The notes under the pieces: generated by a model
Told to the model about the DNA's origin: nothing
Databases searched by the model: none
What the model saw: only the letters and a program-made list of their open reading frames with translations
NCBI GenBank assembly: GCA_018062515.1
Contig: JAGOSC010000003.1
Coordinates: forward strand, 17,474 to 81,473
DNA length: 64,000 nt
From: Candidatus Omnitrophota bacterium
GTDB taxonomy: Bacteria > Omnitrophota > Gorgyraeia > Zapsychrales > Zapsychraceae
Reading direction: 5' to 3'
Position numbers and translations under genes: made by a program
Shown: positions 1 through 7,652 of the stretch, in pieces
Position numbering within the stretch: position 1 is the first letter of the stretch
Layout: each line of letters starts with the position of its first letter

Positions 1-347
1 GCTTGCGCGTGAATCGCTTCCGCGTAAGACATGGCCAAACTTAAAAAGATAATATTTCTGGCGGGCACGTAAGTCGACGGTATTTCTTTGGGATTGATTT
101 TCTTTCTCGACGGGATTTTGATTTTTTTATCCAGCAGTGATGATCCTAACCACGGTAATTGAATGCGCACAACTTGATAGTCGCATTTGACTGATTGGGC
201 AATTTTCTTCGCGTGATCGATTTCCCGTTTGTGCCGCTGACCATAATCAAAAATCAAACCGTAAGGCTGAAACTTTTTTTCTTTGGCCATGTAAAGAATC
301 GTCGCTGAATCTAACCCGCCGGATAATAAAACAACTGCTTTTTTCAT
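1..347 (-). CDS. queC: 7-cyano-7-deazaguanine synthase QueC (partial, C-terminus cut by window edge)
   Basis: QueC converts 7-carboxy-7-deazaguanine to preQ0 with ATP and ammonia, in the cytosolic queuosine precursor pathway. Only the first ~115 codons are visible. They begin MKKAVVLLSGGLDSATILYM, with the SGGLDS ATP-pyrophosphatase P-loop at residues ~9-14. They continue with an FDYGQRHKRE segment and a YVPARN(I)IFLSLAMSYAEA segment, both typical of QueC. The ATG (345-347) overlaps the queD stop codon as ATGA, which indicates translational coupling and settles the start. The zinc-binding cysteines expected near the C-terminus lie outside the window. The neighbouring queD supports the pathway assignment. 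The call is secure; completeness cannot be judged. Confidence 0.93.
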   Translation of the reverse strand, partial: MKKAVVLLSGGLDSATILYMAKEKKFQPYGLIFDYGQRHKREIDHAKKIAQSVKCDYQVVRIQLPWLGSSLLDKKIKIPSRKKINPKEIPSTYVPARNIIFLSLAMSYAEAIHAQ

Positions 348-709
348 GTTTCGTAATAAGACGCGCTCGCCATGTCTGATTCCCACACCTGAACTTTAAA
401 AACTTTGAGAGGAGATACGACCGGAGTAAATTGTTGATATATATATTTGGCGATGTTTTCCGCCGTCGGATTGACCGCTTTAAAATAATCCAAATCATTT
501 AAACATTTATGATCTAACGTCTCCAGAAAATGTTTAAACTGTTTTTTTAAAATCGCAAAATCTTCAACCATGCCTATTTCATTTAGTTGTTCCGACTTTA
601 TAAAAACTTCCACTTTCCAGGTATGCCCGTGCAGGTCTTTGCATTTTCCTGGATAACCTCGCAAAAAATGCGCTGAGGCAATATCACCTTTTAATAATAA
701 TTCAAACAT
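344..709 (-). CDS. queD: 6-carboxy-5,6,7,8-tetrahydropterin synthase QueD
   Basis: QueD (6-pyruvoyl-tetrahydropterin synthase family) makes 6-carboxytetrahydropterin from 7,8-dihydroneopterin triphosphate, the step before QueE and QueC. The 121-residue length is normal for the family. Visible motifs are SAHFLRGYPGKCKDLHGHTW (zinc-binding histidines and the catalytic cysteine in GKC), the NPTAENIAKYIY helix and VWESDMASASY near the C-terminus. A good Shine-Dalgarno (AAAGGA) precedes the ATG at 709. It lies 10 bases after murI and its TGA overlaps the queC ATG, so it is the second-last visible gene of a minus-strand operon. No QueE is seen; it could lie past the left edge. Confidence 0.94.
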   Translation of the reverse strand: MFELLLKGDIASAHFLRGYPGKCKDLHGHTWKVEVFIKSEQLNEIGMVEDFAILKKQFKHFLETLDHKCLNDLDYFKAVNPTAENIAKYIYQQFTPVVSPLKVFKVQVWESDMASASYYET

Positions 710-719
710 TTCTGATCCT

Positions 720-1508
720 TTAAATCTTGGTTGCCTTTATTTCTTTTCCCAAAAAATTTCTCGCAATCTTACCGAATTGTTGCGGTTTATCAGACACTAA
801 AAAACTGTACTTAGGTATTCCGCTTGTTTTCGTCAGGTCATTTTCTCTTAATATGACCTTGACCTGCTCGGCAATCTCATGAGCTGAATCTACCAAAACA
901 ACATCATTCCCGACGGTCTTTTGAATCACTTTCCTTAATAATGGATAATGAGTGCAGCCTAAAATCAGAGTATCAATTTTAAATTTATTTAAACTGCTCA
1001 GGTATGTTTTCGCAATGAGCTTCGTTGCCTCATCATCGAACCAGCCTTCTTCGACTAAAGGAACAAATAAAGCGCATGGCTGTGAAATAATTTTCGCGCT
1101 GCGGTTAAACTTCAGAATATTTTTTGTGTACTGGCCGCTTTTGATGGTGGCTGATGTCGCGATAACACCGATACGGTTATTGCGTGTTAAGCGCGCAGCT
1201 TTTTCAGCTCCGGGTTTAATAACCCCGAGAATCGGAATCGTATAGTTTTTCTTTAGCAGCGGCATAGCGTAACTCGACGAGGAATTACAAGCTACCACCA
1301 CCATCTTGACATTCTTTTTAATAAGAATGTCAGTGTTTTCTTTGGAAAAACTAATAATTGATTCTTTGGATTTTGTACCGTATGGAACCCGGGCGGTATC
1401 ACCGAAGTAAACAATATCTTCATGGGGCAATTGTTTCATCAATTCTTTAACAACCGTCAGCCCGCCCAATCCGGAGTCAAATACGCCAATCGCAGAATTT
1501 CTATTCAT
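720..1508 (-). CDS. murI: glutamate racemase MurI
   Basis: Interconverts L- and D-glutamate in the cytosol to supply D-Glu for peptidoglycan stem peptides. The 262-residue protein starts with AIGVFDSGLGGLTVVKEL, where the catalytic Asp and first glycine-rich loop lie, and contains YFGDTARVPYG. The two catalytic cysteines are in VVACNSSSS (~residue 74) and LGCTHYPLL (~residue 185). The family usually has ACNTAS at the first cysteine; ACNSSS is a mild variant. It lies 6 bases after the amidase gene and 10 bases before queD. The pairing with an amidase makes this a cell-wall operon to which the queuosine genes are attached. Confidence 0.95.
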   Translation of the reverse strand: MNRNSAIGVFDSGLGGLTVVKELMKQLPHEDIVYFGDTARVPYGTKSKESIISFSKENTDILIKKNVKMVVVACNSSSSYAMPLLKKNYTIPILGVIKPGAEKAARLTRNNRIGVIATSATIKSGQYTKNILKFNRSAKIISQPCALFVPLVEEGWFDDEATKLIAKTYLSSLNKFKIDTLILGCTHYPLLRKVIQKTVGNDVVLVDSAHEIAEQVKVILRENDLTKTSGIPKYSFLVSDKPQQFGKIARNFLGKEIKATKI

Positions 1509-1514
1509 AGAATG

Positions 1515-2597
1515 TTATTTACCTTGAGAATATTCCAATAAACTGTTCGCAATGCCCGCAGCAATCTTGTCTCTGTAGCTACTGGATTTTAAAAGTCTTT
1601 CTTCTTTCGGATTCGATAAAAAACCAACCTCGATCAATACCGCCGGAACAAATGTGTTACGTAAAACATAAAAACCGGCCGTCTTTGTCCCGCGATTGGT
1701 AGCCTTGGTGGTTCTGGATAAATTATCTCCAATGATCCGCGCCAACTTTATAGATTCGGACCCTTTATATTGCGTCAATAAATCCTCGACGATAAATGCC
1801 ACATTTTTATCGTTGGAGTTTGTTGCCAAATTGGATAATAATAATTTTCGATTCAGCCTGCGGTTTTCATCATCTTTTTCTGCCTGGGTTAATTCCCTCA
1901 AGGAAAATATTTCAATACCGCTAACACTTTTTTTGGGTGATGAATTGGCATGAATACTGATAAAGGCATCGGCTTGAGTTTTACTCGCAATCTCGGTGCG
2001 GCCTTGTAACGTAACAAACTGATCATCCGGGCGTGTCATAAAAACTTTGATATTCTGTTTTTCAAGAAGCCTTTTTACTCGTTTAGAAATATCCAAAACG
2101 ATTTCTTTTTCTTTTGAATTATTGTTCCCCATCGCCCCTGGGTCTTTCCCTCCATGTCCAGCGTCAATGACGACTTCTCTAATCTTTGTCAGCCTGTAAG
2201 AACCGCCCGTGCGTGCTTTTTTGTCAAAATGCTTATCGTCCGCCGCAACTTCGGCTTTTTCAAAAATAACCAATATTTTATCATGAAAATCTTTAGGGAT
2301 GAGAATAGCGCCTTTTTTCACCCGTAATGGTTTAATCAATTCGATTTGCTTATTGCCATATAAAGCAAAATTACTGTCAATCAACATGGTTACCGTCACA
2401 TCGCCTTTTCTTAAGGTGATAATTTGAGTAATCTGATCCCAATCCCAGGCGATATCAAGACGCTGGCAAGCATCTTTAAGGTAAATGTCCTGAATAGGTT
2501 TAATATTGGATTTTTTTTGTCCCGACGGGACGGTGGCACATCCGGAAAAAACAAGGCTGAGCAAAACAAAGAGAGTCAATTTGATTTTATGTTTCAT
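1515..2597 (-). CDS. N-acetylmuramoyl-L-alanine amidase, probable lipoprotein (Amidase_3)
   Basis: A zinc amidase that cleaves the bond between muramic acid and L-Ala of the stem peptide, acting in the periplasm. Residues 1-20 are a lipoprotein signal ending in a lipobox-like VFSGC. Residues ~40-120 resemble an N-terminal copper-amine-oxidase-like/AMIN-type beta domain. The Amidase_3 domain starts at ~137 with VVIDAGHGGKDPGAMG (first zinc His), continues with SIHANSS (second His) and ends with VLIEVGFLSNPKEE (catalytic Glu). Length 360 fits AmiC-like proteins. Its ATG overlaps the secretin stop by 4 bases (2594-2597), implying translational coupling. A role in daughter-cell separation or in making room for the secretin pore is inferred. 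Confidence 0.93.
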   Translation of the reverse strand: MKHKIKLTLFVLLSLVFSGCATVPSGQKKSNIKPIQDIYLKDACQRLDIAWDWDQITQIITLRKGDVTVTMLIDSNFALYGNKQIELIKPLRVKKGAILIPKDFHDKILVIFEKAEVAADDKHFDKKARTGGSYRLTKIREVVIDAGHGGKDPGAMGNNNSKEKEIVLDISKRVKRLLEKQNIKVFMTRPDDQFVTLQGRTEIASKTQADAFISIHANSSPKKSVSGIEIFSLRELTQAEKDDENRRLNRKLLLSNLATNSNDKNVAFIVEDLLTQYKGSESIKLARIIGDNLSRTTKATNRGTKTAGFYVLRNTFVPAVLIEVGFLSNPKEERLLKSSSYRDKIAAGIANSLLEYSQGK

Positions 2598-4069
2598 AAG
2601 GCCGAATCGTCTATTTTTGCGTCAATCGTTTTTGCCGTCACAAACACGATGATTTCCGTCTTGCGCAACGTTTTATTTTGATTCCGGAACGCGAAACCCA
2701 AAAACGGAATTTCCTCGAAAGGTACGTCACGGATAAGCGGAATATCGCTGATCAAAGGAATCCGGCTTTCCGTGTTCACGGTCACATTCTTAAATAAACC
2801 GCCAATCACGATGGTTGATCCATTTTTTACCGCAATATTGATGGCTTTTTCATCCAGTGAAAAAACAACAGGCTTGATATTCACGTCGATGGTTTCTTTT
2901 GTGTCGCCTAATGTCTTTAAATAAAACCTTAAATCTTCTTTTTGATCTTTTGTTTCAAACTTGGTTCTTTGATCAGACATGTCAACCGCGTCCAAGCCGT
3001 TGATTGAAATGATCGCTGATTCTTCTCCCGACGCTGTAGAATTAAGTTCTCCTAACGTTGAAATATCCCCCACCGTTTCCAATGCCGCCAGCAGTACACT
3101 GTAATCTTCACCGCTAATCGTTCCGAGGCTGATCATTCCGTTTTTTCCTTCAATCGAATTTTTCATCCCCAGAAATTCGAGACTTTTATAGTCGGAAACA
3201 ATGGCTTCCCAATCGACGCCGCGCGTGTGCTCATCATTAAGAATAATTTGAAGAATCTTTGTTTCAAATTTAACATTTTTGTCTACCTGATCATACTCTT
3301 CAATTCTCTTTTTAATGTCTATCAATTTAGTACGCATATCGGTAACCGTGAGCGACTTTTTTTCTTGATCGATCTCAATTTTTCCTTTAACAGACAATAA
3401 GCTCTTGACGGCTTCCGCTGTCTTTTCCGGATCTTTAAATTTAAGAACAATGGTCATATGATCAATGGGAACGTCCATTTTCTTAATATAAGCTTCCATC
3501 GCCGGTATTTTCTTCGGTAAGTCAATTAAGACAAATGTCTGTGTTTGATCATTAAAAATAATCCGGCCGGATTCACTTTTCATCTCGTTCAGAACTTCCA
3601 TGATTTCATTAGCGTCAGCGTGAAGAATAGGGACCATTTTTGTCTGAACTTTCTGAGTAAAGGGATAACCATAACGCTCTTCAAAACCTTTCGCCGTCAG
3701 GACACGTATAATTCCAGTTTCCTCACTGTAAGCCAGGCCGTTGGTATCCAAAATAATCCGCAAAGCATCACGGGCAAAAACATCTTTTAAGAAAATGGTG
3801 ATTTTCCCCTGAACATCCTGACCGGTGATAATATTCAGTCGTCCTTTTTGGGCTAATAACTCTAAGACTTCATAGATATCTTTGTTTTTTGCGTCGAGGA
3901 CATCAATCTTAACGTCTTCTCCACCCATTTCCAGCTCATGCACAGCATTATCGACTTGATGGCTTATGCCGTTCTCTGCATAAACAAAGTCTTGGCATAA
4001 TCCTAATACGCAAAAAACAATCGCATAATTAAGATAATTTCTGAAATTGAATACTTTCTTCATGCTCAA
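2594..4069 (-). CDS. secretin-family outer-membrane protein (PilQ/GspD type)
   Basis: Forms the outer-membrane ring of type IV pilus or type II secretion systems. An N-terminal signal peptide (about residues 1-31, ending FVYAENG) is followed by an STN/N0-like segment (VLELLAQKGRLNIITGQDVQ, ~67-86). N1-type KH-like domains follow, with ADANEIMEVLNEM and MTIVLKFKDPEKTAEAVKSL. The C-terminal secretin gate/barrel region carries KNGSTIVIGGLFK and IPFLGFAFRN before TEIIVFVTAK. At 491 residues it is on the short side. It overlaps the MerR-like gene upstream by 41 bases; a second ATG six bases in (4063) is an alternative start. A pilin gene at 9.4-9.8 kb supports a pilus or secretion role. Confidence 0.9.
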   Translation of the reverse strand: MSMKKVFNFRNYLNYAIVFCVLGLCQDFVYAENGISHQVDNAVHELEMGGEDVKIDVLDAKNKDIYEVLELLAQKGRLNIITGQDVQGKITIFLKDVFARDALRIILDTNGLAYSEETGIIRVLTAKGFEERYGYPFTQKVQTKMVPILHADANEIMEVLNEMKSESGRIIFNDQTQTFVLIDLPKKIPAMEAYIKKMDVPIDHMTIVLKFKDPEKTAEAVKSLLSVKGKIEIDQEKKSLTVTDMRTKLIDIKKRIEEYDQVDKNVKFETKILQIILNDEHTRGVDWEAIVSDYKSLEFLGMKNSIEGKNGMISLGTISGEDYSVLLAALETVGDISTLGELNSTASGEESAIISINGLDAVDMSDQRTKFETKDQKEDLRFYLKTLGDTKETIDVNIKPVVFSLDEKAINIAVKNGSTIVIGGLFKNVTVNTESRIPLISDIPLIRDVPFEEIPFLGFAFRNQNKTLRKTEIIVFVTAKTIDAKIDDSAL

Positions 4070-4283
4070 ATTTTTCCTGGATCTGTTTTAATGTTAAATT
4101 CTTTTTTTGCAGCTGTTGAATTTTCTTTAATTGCTGGTGAGTCCCGTCATTAAAATACCGTATATTCGTTTCTTTCGAACGGCCAATCTCTTTTAAGAGT
4201 CCGATGCTCAAATAATATTTAAGTGTATGAGTCGGGCATCCGCTTAGTTTGGATAAATCTTTAAGTAAGTAAATTGTTTGCAT
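4029..4283 (-). CDS. small MerR-type helix-turn-helix protein
   Basis: An 84-residue protein whose first ~70 residues match the MerR DNA-binding fold: YLLKDLSKLSGCPTHTLKYY (HTH) followed by the wing IGLLKEIGRSKETNIRYFND and a helix rich in Gln/Lys/Leu. The long effector-binding C-terminal part of full MerR proteins is absent, so it resembles stand-alone MerR-HTH regulators. It overlaps the secretin start by 41 bases and begins the minus-strand operon. It therefore probably regulates its own operon or the divergent promoter. No Shine-Dalgarno is visible before the ATG (the upstream bases read ttttccccattat), so translation may be leaderless or SD-independent. Confidence 0.8.
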   Translation of the reverse strand: MQTIYLLKDLSKLSGCPTHTLKYYLSIGLLKEIGRSKETNIRYFNDGTHQQLKKIQQLQKKNLTLKQIQEKFEHEESIQFQKLS

Positions 4284-4369
4284 ATAATGGGGAAAATTGA
4301 TTGAAACCAGGTAAATTTAAATAGAAATGGTACATAAAGTGTTACAGTTGTTATGTTTAACTCAAATTG

Positions 4370-4389
4370 AACTATCCGGATGGGTAGTT
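4370..4389. promoter_or_regulatory. imperfect inverted repeat in the divergent intergenic region
   Basis: AACTATCCGGATGGGTAGTT forms two 8-base arms with one mismatch around GGAT. It sits in the 247-bp gap (4284-4530) between a MerR-type regulator and a divergent gene. An operator role for the MerR-like protein is a guess from position alone. The rest of the gap is AT-rich with no ORF. Confidence 0.25.
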
Positions 4390-4486
4390 AAGCTTTTATT
4401 CTCATATATTTAATCTGCCCTGTCAAGGTATTTGTCCGCCCGAATCTTTTAGAAACGATATTTTTTGTGGACGGTTAAAATTTTAT

Positions 4487-4496
4487 CTGTTATAAA
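4487..4496 (+). promoter_or_regulatory. extended -10 promoter for the 4531 gene
   Basis: CTGTTATAAA contains TG-N-TATAAA, an extended -10 box, about 34 bases before the ATG at 4531. No good -35 lies at 16-18 bases. A Shine-Dalgarno AGAGGT (4521-4526) with 4-base spacing precedes the start codon, so this transcript has a conventional leader. Confidence 0.5.
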
Positions 4497-4530
4497 TAAT
4501 AACAATGTATAACCGCAACCAGAGGTACAT

Positions 4531-4920
4531 ATGATTATTGCCTTATGGATCATTTTAAGAATATTATTTTTTGCCGCAGCTATCTTCCTCTTATATCAGT
4601 ATTTTAAAAGCCTTATAAATGATGGTTCTTTTCATGTGATGAAGCACGGACTGAACAAGCCTTTTAAAAATAGCCAATTCGATACAAAAGCGAACCATAA
4701 CCAATATACCCTTGAACTATATAAATGGTCGATTAATGAGGGTGAAAATGTGTGTGAGGAAGCGCTTGACCGAGCCGCATGGCCGGCGATGGATATCGCC
4801 GATTGGATGAAAGAAGGCTTACCTCGGTCTTCCGACGGCACTTCCCTCTGCGGACGAAATTGTCAATGTAAATTGACCCGTTATAAAGTTAAACCAACAC
4901 GACAGCCAAAATCACTTTAA
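4531..4920 (+). CDS. small membrane-anchored protein with a Cys-rich C-terminal motif, unknown function
   Basis: A 129-residue protein. Residues ~2-25 (IALWIILRILFFAAAIFLLY) form one hydrophobic N-terminal helix, and the rest is hydrophilic. The C-terminal half contains NVCEEALDRAAWPAMDIADW followed by SLCGRNCQCKLTRYK. This Cys-x(n)-C-x3-C-x-C layout is loosely like the C-terminal motif of phage Mu F / head-morphogenesis minicapsid proteins, but it is far too short for those. The resemblance may only reflect a metal-binding knuckle. The start is fixed by AGAGGT four bases upstream. It is followed after 5 bases by a response-regulator gene, so the pair is probably co-transcribed. Function unknown. 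Confidence 0.6.
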   Translation: MIIALWIILRILFFAAAIFLLYQYFKSLINDGSFHVMKHGLNKPFKNSQFDTKANHNQYTLELYKWSINEGENVCEEALDRAAWPAMDIADWMKEGLPRSSDGTSLCGRNCQCKLTRYKVKPTRQPKSL

Positions 4921-4925
4921 CTTCT

Positions 4926-5327
4926 ATGTGGAATATTTTAATAGCCGAAGATGATCCCGCCGACGCCGAAAAATTAATCAAAGGCTTATCTTCCATCGCC
5001 CAATGCACCGTAGCAAAAGACGGATCGGAAACAATTGCCGTCTACAAATCTGCTCAGGCCAAGAAAATAAATTTCGATTTCATATTGTTAGACGTACAAA
5101 TTCCCCGGGTAAACGGCTTTGATATTTTAAAGACCATAAGAAAATTAGAAGAATCCAATCGAGCTGTTTCTTCTCATGAGTCCAAAATCATCATGATTAC
5201 GACATACAAAGATTCCCTGATGGAAAATTACAATATGGGATGGGATGATTTTATGTCAAAGCCCGTCGATATCACTATCCTGATCAACCGCCTAAAAGAA
5301 CTTCAATTAAAAAAAGAAACAATTTAA
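4926..5327 (+). CDS. single-domain response regulator (CheY-like receiver)
   Basis: A 133-residue receiver domain without output domain. The acidic pocket is AEDD near residues 8-10, the phospho-acceptor Asp is in FILLDVQIPRVNGFDIL (~56), the switch Thr is in IMITTYKD and the conserved Lys is in FMSKPVD. Such proteins pass phosphate from a sensor kinase to a partner protein; no kinase lies in the window. Part of the loop after alpha3 is slightly extended (RKLEESNRAVSSHESK). No Shine-Dalgarno is visible, and the gene starts 5 bases after the upstream stop, suggesting translational coupling. It converges on the CPBP protease gene with a single base between the stops. Confidence 0.9.
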   Translation: MWNILIAEDDPADAEKLIKGLSSIAQCTVAKDGSETIAVYKSAQAKKINFDFILLDVQIPRVNGFDILKTIRKLEESNRAVSSHESKIIMITTYKDSLMENYNMGWDDFMSKPVDITILINRLKELQLKKETI

Positions 5328-5328
5328 C

Positions 5329-6678
5329 TTAGTTCGCGCTGATCAATTTCTTCAATTGTTCCATGCGTTCTTTTTGTGTTTTCTGAAGAGAACCATCAGC
5401 TGAAATTTCGCAGATTTTCTTTCGTATTTCAAGTGCTTCGCTATAATTCCCCAAGCGCTCAAGAATTTCCGCTTTTGTATCCAAATATATATCATTGTCC
5501 GGAGAAATTTTGAGAGCTTGTTCGACTAGTCTCAAGGCTTCATCCAACTTAATATTTTCTTCGGAATAAAGCCACGCCAAATCATTATACGCAAGCGACC
5601 ATTCCGGCTGCTGCTGTATACTGTTCAGCAATAATTCTTCTTTTCCCGACGGCGTGAGAGAACTATATTTTGCCTGATATTCAAAATAATAAGGATGGGT
5701 AATGACCAAAACAAAAACAGGAACGATGACGACACCAATATTGTAAATGTAGTGAGTGATGAGGCCTGCCTGCGTTGTTCCGCTCCATGCCCGTAATAAT
5801 GTTATGGCGAAGGCCAAAAGCGCGATAATCGAAATCGCCAACCAGTCTCCCCAATATTGTCCGACATGAAGAACCGCAAATGATAAAGCAATGGTGTAAA
5901 TAGCAAAACGCTGGCCCTTTACTTTCTCAAAGATTTGAAATGAATATCCGCGAAATAAAATTTCTTCGAATAATGGCGCGACCAGCCAGGCCCACACGAT
6001 GAATATAAAAATAATGACCGGCGAGTCGGCCGTCGCCAAAGCCTCGGTCATCGGCGTGGAAGGGTTATATTCTCCCCGTTGAATAATCACCGCCGAAGAA
6101 AGTCCGGCAAAAACTAAACCCACGAGAGCCGGGACAAAAATACTTTTCATTTTTGAAATATTCTTCTTAAAACCAACATTGACCCAAAATCCTTCAGCCG
6201 AAAAACGTATAGACGATTTGTAAATAAGTATCGTGCTGACAAAGGTTAAGAAAATCGTCGATAACATGAGCCGGCTGATTTCGCTGAGGTGAACCAAAAA
6301 CCTTTCGGTCAAAATTTCAAATAAAATAGAAACATAAAAACTCAAAATCAACACATGAAACCATTCAAATATTAAATAAAATTTAGTCTTACGGTCGTCG
6401 GTGTTTAAATAATCCAAAGGTTTTTCTTTATCCGTATGTAAAAACCGATTTCGGTTTAATAAGTACGCTGGAACGATGCTAACTAAGAAAAAATAATTCA
6501 AAATTGTTTTCGGTTCTGGAGAAAAAACAGCCAACAATACGCTTGCGATGGTGAAAGACGCGGTAATTATTAACGACAGACGAAATATATCTTTAAAATG
6601 ATCGCGGTTATAACGCTTAAGAAACTGGACGTCTAAAAATAACAGCACGAAAAATATAATCATCGTGATTTGACTCAT
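5329..6678 (-). CDS. CPBP-family intramembrane metalloprotease with C-terminal TPRs
   Basis: A polytopic membrane protein of 449 residues. The CPBP/CAAX-protease signature is complete: EEILFRGY (~residues 239-246), FAVLHVGQYWGD (third motif His) and HYIYN (fourth motif, HxxxN). About eight hydrophobic segments span residues 1-335. Residues ~345-440 form tetratricopeptide repeats (NSIQQQPEWSLAYNDLAWLY, ALKISPDNDIYLDTKAEILE). CPBP proteases process prenylated or otherwise modified peptides, or act in immunity or envelope maturation; the substrate here is unknown. The TPR tail is an uncommon addition and may recruit partners. Its ATG overlaps the stop of the methyltransferase gene (6675-6678). 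It is the last gene of a three-gene operon. Confidence 0.85.
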   Translation of the reverse strand: MSQITMIIFFVLLFLDVQFLKRYNRDHFKDIFRLSLIITASFTIASVLLAVFSPEPKTILNYFFLVSIVPAYLLNRNRFLHTDKEKPLDYLNTDDRKTKFYLIFEWFHVLILSFYVSILFEILTERFLVHLSEISRLMLSTIFLTFVSTILIYKSSIRFSAEGFWVNVGFKKNISKMKSIFVPALVGLVFAGLSSAVIIQRGEYNPSTPMTEALATADSPVIIFIFIVWAWLVAPLFEEILFRGYSFQIFEKVKGQRFAIYTIALSFAVLHVGQYWGDWLAISIIALLAFAITLLRAWSGTTQAGLITHYIYNIGVVIVPVFVLVITHPYYFEYQAKYSSLTPSGKEELLLNSIQQQPEWSLAYNDLAWLYSEENIKLDEALRLVEQALKISPDNDIYLDTKAEILERLGNYSEALEIRKKICEISADGSLQKTQKERMEQLKKLISAN

Positions 6679-7646
6679 ATGGAATCCCGCCTTCTAAATT
6701 TAGCGATAAAAAAACCGCTCATAAAATCGTTTGGTAAGATTCGAAGACTATTGGAAACGTCCGGCGTGAATACCATTTCCCCCCAGGCTTCAATGGCCGG
6801 ATACGTTTGAACACCGGTAAATTCCGACGGATCTATCTTCTCGATAAAAAACTGTTCTTTTTCTTTTCTTAAAAACCAATCAATCACTTGTTCATTTTCT
6901 TCCGGCGCAAATGTACACGTTGAGTAAATCAAAACACCGCCGGGCTTTAACCAGCGGGCCGCGTTAAGTAATATTCCCTTTTGTTTTTTACGCATTTCCC
7001 TTATCTTTCGCAAACTCCAATACGAAAATGATTTTTTGTTCGCTAAATCAAAGCGCCCCTCAGAACTACATGGAGCATCGACGAGAATCCGGTCAAATAG
7101 GACATCGGATTTAAATTTTCGCGCGTCCATACATATTGTTTTAATATTCACCGCATTGTGCAATTTAATGACAGATTTGAGTTTAAACAAACGCTCTTTC
7201 ACGGCTTCAACCGCGATAATTTCTCCAGTATCCTTCATCATTTGGGACATTTGAGTCGTTTTGCTTCCCGGGGCGGCGCAGACATCGAGAATTTTTTCTT
7301 GCGGCTGCGGATTCAAAACGACCGGAACCAGTAAACTCGATAAACCTTGACGGTAAATGGCGCCGGATTCTTCCAATTCTCTAATTTCATCTATGTTTTC
7401 CCCGCTTTTGACAATGTATGCAGCATTAAACCACGGGATTTCTTCGACGCTTAATCCCGACGATAAAATTCTTTTTAGGACGGCATCCTTTGGATGATTG
7501 ACATTGATGCGAAAGGTAATGGCCAAATCATTTTCAAAAGATTGAAGAACCTGTTCGTAATAGCCTGGCGGAACGATTTGTTTCAATCGTTCAACAAAAT
7601 TAAAAGGCAAGCGTTGTTCTATGTCAGCTGAATTATGTTTGGGCAT
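6675..7646 (-). CDS. RsmB/NOP2-family RNA m5C methyltransferase
   Basis: A SAM-dependent RNA cytosine-5 methyltransferase of 323 residues. The cofactor loop is ILDVCAAPGSKTTQM (~119-133), followed by VEAVKERLFKLK and the acidic MDARKF. The two catalytic cysteines are in ILVDAPCSSEGRF (motif IV) and LIYSTCTFAPEENEQV (motif VI). An N-terminal PUA-like/NOP2 segment is present (ITFRINVNH). There is no NusB-like N-terminal domain, so it is closer to RsmF/NSUN-type enzymes than to RsmB. The target (rRNA or tRNA position) cannot be told from sequence. It follows the upstream gene by 6 bases and overlaps the downstream start by 4. Confidence 0.92.
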   Translation of the reverse strand: MPKHNSADIEQRLPFNFVERLKQIVPPGYYEQVLQSFENDLAITFRINVNHPKDAVLKRILSSGLSVEEIPWFNAAYIVKSGENIDEIRELEESGAIYRQGLSSLLVPVVLNPQPQEKILDVCAAPGSKTTQMSQMMKDTGEIIAVEAVKERLFKLKSVIKLHNAVNIKTICMDARKFKSDVLFDRILVDAPCSSEGRFDLANKKSFSYWSLRKIREMRKKQKGILLNAARWLKPGGVLIYSTCTFAPEENEQVIDWFLRKEKEQFFIEKIDPSEFTGVQTYPAIEAWGEMVFTPDVSNSLRILPNDFMSGFFIAKFRRRDSI

Positions 7647-7652
7647 ATTCTT

